A DNA stretch of 46,438 nucleotides from Gammaproteobacteria bacterium (GTDB lineage Bacteria; Pseudomonadota; Gammaproteobacteria; Pseudomonadales; Azotimanducaceae): contig JABIZD010000088.1 of assembly GCA_018666555.1 (NCBI GenBank), forward strand, positions 1 to 46,438. Reading direction: 5' to 3'. A program made the translations under genes and the position numbers. Below, in pieces: positions 45,183-46,438 of this stretch. The notes under the pieces were generated by a model. The model was not told where the DNA came from and did no database searches. It saw only the letters and a list, made by a program, of their open reading frames with translations. Position 1 is the stretch's first letter, and the number at the start of each line of letters is the position of its first letter.

Positions 45183-45206
45183 GTAGGCATGTAGGTATGT
45201 AGGCAC
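45183..45206. repeat. Triple 8-base tandem repeat before the acyl-CoA dehydrogenase gene
   Basis: GTAGGCAT, GTAGGTAT and GTAGGCAC follow one another directly, ending just before the ribosome-binding AAGGAGAGG (45207-45215). The array lies in the 5' leader of the plus-strand gene. Confidence 0.85.
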
Positions 45207-45223
45207 AAGGAGAGGACGGCGCT

Positions 45224-46438
45224 ATGGCAGCAGCAGATCGAAAAGACACACCAGAACAGGCAGAATTCCGGGCCCAATGCCAGAAATGGCTAACAGAAAA
45301 TCACCCTGGGAGGCCGCCGATTCAACTTCCTCAAGGGGCTTTGGAGCTCAGTGACCCGGCGGCTATGCAATGGTTAAAGCAATGGCAGAAATCTGCCTAC
45401 GATGCTGGCCTTATTGGCTGTGATTATCCCGTTGAAGTCGGCGGGGGTGGTAAAGAAAACTGCCAGGGCATTGCCAATCAGGAAATGCAGATAGCAAAAA
45501 CACCTTACCTACCCAATATTATCGGTATGGGTATGGCCGCCCCAACTATCTTCTTCCATTGCCAGGATGAGGTAAAAGCAGAACTCTTACCCAAACTCCT
45601 GTCTGGAGAAGAAATCTGGTGCCAGGGTTTCAGCGAACCCGGTGCTGGCTCTGACCTGGCCAATCAACAGACATTCGCGGAAAAAGATGGCGACAACTGG
45701 ATCATCAACGGTCATAAAGTATGGACTTCTCTGGCTCATTTCGCGGACTGGATGATTCTTCTCTGCCGTACCGATAAGTCGGACAAATACAATGGCCTGT
45801 CGTATTTTGCGGTGCCGATCAAAGCCGCCCTGGGTAATGGAGTCACCGTTCAGCCTTTGATTAAGATGACCGGCCAGACCGGATTTAATGAGGTCCTATT
45901 TGATAATCTGGTCATCCCAGACCGTTATCGGATGGATGATGTTGGCGCCGGCTGGAAGGTCGCCATGACAACCCTGGCTCACGAACGCGGTGCTGGCACA
46001 CTGGTAACACCAGCCTCAGGCGGCATGGCTATAGAGGAAGAAAGTGGCGTCTCAGCGGGTAACATCAATTCGCTGATCAGCCTGGCTAAACAACAGCGGC
46101 GAGGTGCCGGCAGAGCAGCTGATGATGCCGCGCTCCGTGATGACATTATAAAACTGATGATCAGACAGGAAGCGCTACGCCAAAACAGCCGCCGAGCTAG
46201 CGTGCCAGAGTTGACCGATCATCCCATGCGCATCCCGCTGCAGGGTAAATTAGTTGGTACTGAACTCAACCAGGATATTGCTGAAGCCGCCTACAGGATC
46301 GAGGGTGCCGCCAGCACCTTGTATGTCACGGACCCAAATGCTCCTGCTGCAGGTCAATGGCCATTGGCTTACATGAACAGCTTCGGCGTTACCATCGCAG
46401 CGGGTGCTAATGAGGTGCAAAGAAATATCCTCGGCGAA
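45224..46438 (+). CDS. Acyl-CoA dehydrogenase (cut by right window edge)
   Basis: An ATG at 45224, preceded by AAGGAGAGG, opens a frame that stays open for 405 codons to the window end. The translation shows acyl-CoA dehydrogenase landmarks: YDAGLIGCDYPVEVGG, WCQGFSEPGAGSDLA (FAD/substrate block), INGHKVWTSLAHFADWM, and a C-terminal FGVTIAAGANEVQRNILGE just before the edge, so most of the protein is present. It catalyses alpha,beta-dehydrogenation of an acyl-CoA; chain type cannot be determined. It may belong with the ligase and thiolase genes of this region. Confidence 0.95.
   Translation, partial: MAAADRKDTPEQAEFRAQCQKWLTENHPGRPPIQLPQGALELSDPAAMQWLKQWQKSAYDAGLIGCDYPVEVGGGGKENCQGIANQEMQIAKTPYLPNIIGMGMAAPTIFFHCQDEVKAELLPKLLSGEEIWCQGFSEPGAGSDLANQQTFAEKDGDNWIINGHKVWTSLAHFADWMILLCRTDKSDKYNGLSYFAVPIKAALGNGVTVQPLIKMTGQTGFNEVLFDNLVIPDRYRMDDVGAGWKVAMTTLAHERGAGTLVTPASGGMAIEEESGVSAGNINSLISLAKQQRRGAGRAADDAALRDDIIKLMIRQEALRQNSRRASVPELTDHPMRIPLQGKLVGTELNQDIAEAAYRIEGAASTLYVTDPNAPAAGQWPLAYMNSFGVTIAAGANEVQRNILGE

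Overview
The window looks like chromosomal DNA of an aerobic, probably marine, heterotrophic gammaproteobacterium. This is an inference from near-even base composition, dense operons, multihaem cytochromes, a BCCT betaine-type carrier, a GPH-type MFS carrier and many acyl-CoA/SDR catabolic genes. No rRNA, tRNA, CRISPR array, phage gene or transposase was seen.

Left third (1-10891, all minus strand, transcribed right to left): one long operon for stepwise demethylation of a quaternary amine, most likely glycine betaine. The order is MttB-family methyltransferase, corrinoid protein, DUF1638 protein, small 'virulence factor' family protein, methyl-THF:corrinoid methyltransferase, RACo-type corrinoid reactivase, a two-domain dimethylglycine dehydrogenase-like enzyme, then soxB, soxD and soxA (soxA runs off the left edge). 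The BCCT transporter, which keeps the betaine aromatic-box residues, is divergent at 11397-12965. The first methyl group would go through the corrinoid protein to methyl-THF. The next two would leave as methylene-THF through the flavoenzymes. A MetF-like reductase at 23848-24720 could link the two pools. Three partners of the corrinoid protein carry Arg-rich tails, while the corrinoid protein itself has a strongly acidic N-terminus. I consider this the most interesting feature of the window.

Middle (13087-24720): a beta-lactamase-like hydrolase, a family 5 solute-binding protein, a beta-hydroxyacid dehydrogenase that appears to start at ATT behind a perfect Shine-Dalgarno, a PhnZ/TmpB-like HD-domain protein, and a minus-strand operon of alpha/beta hydrolase, homocysteine methyltransferase, two permeases and a fused double ATPase (Dpp/Opp type). 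The metF-like gene follows a 330-base gap that contains a nested inverted-repeat element.

Right half (24836-46438): a paired beta-helix lipoprotein and dihaem-type cytochrome lipoprotein of unknown function, then scattered catabolic genes in mixed orientation. These are a phosphotransferase, SDR, degenerate alkyl-sulfatase-like MBL protein, MDR reductase, gamma-glutamyltransferase lipoprotein, thiolase, FAD-linked oxidase, DUF6901 protein, MFS carrier, feruloyl-CoA synthase-like ligase, octahaem/HEAT/TPR cytochrome, VOC protein, DUF7064/7065-like protein and an acyl-CoA dehydrogenase that runs off the right edge. Together they suggest breakdown of acyl or aromatic acids, but no single pathway can be fixed from the sequence alone.
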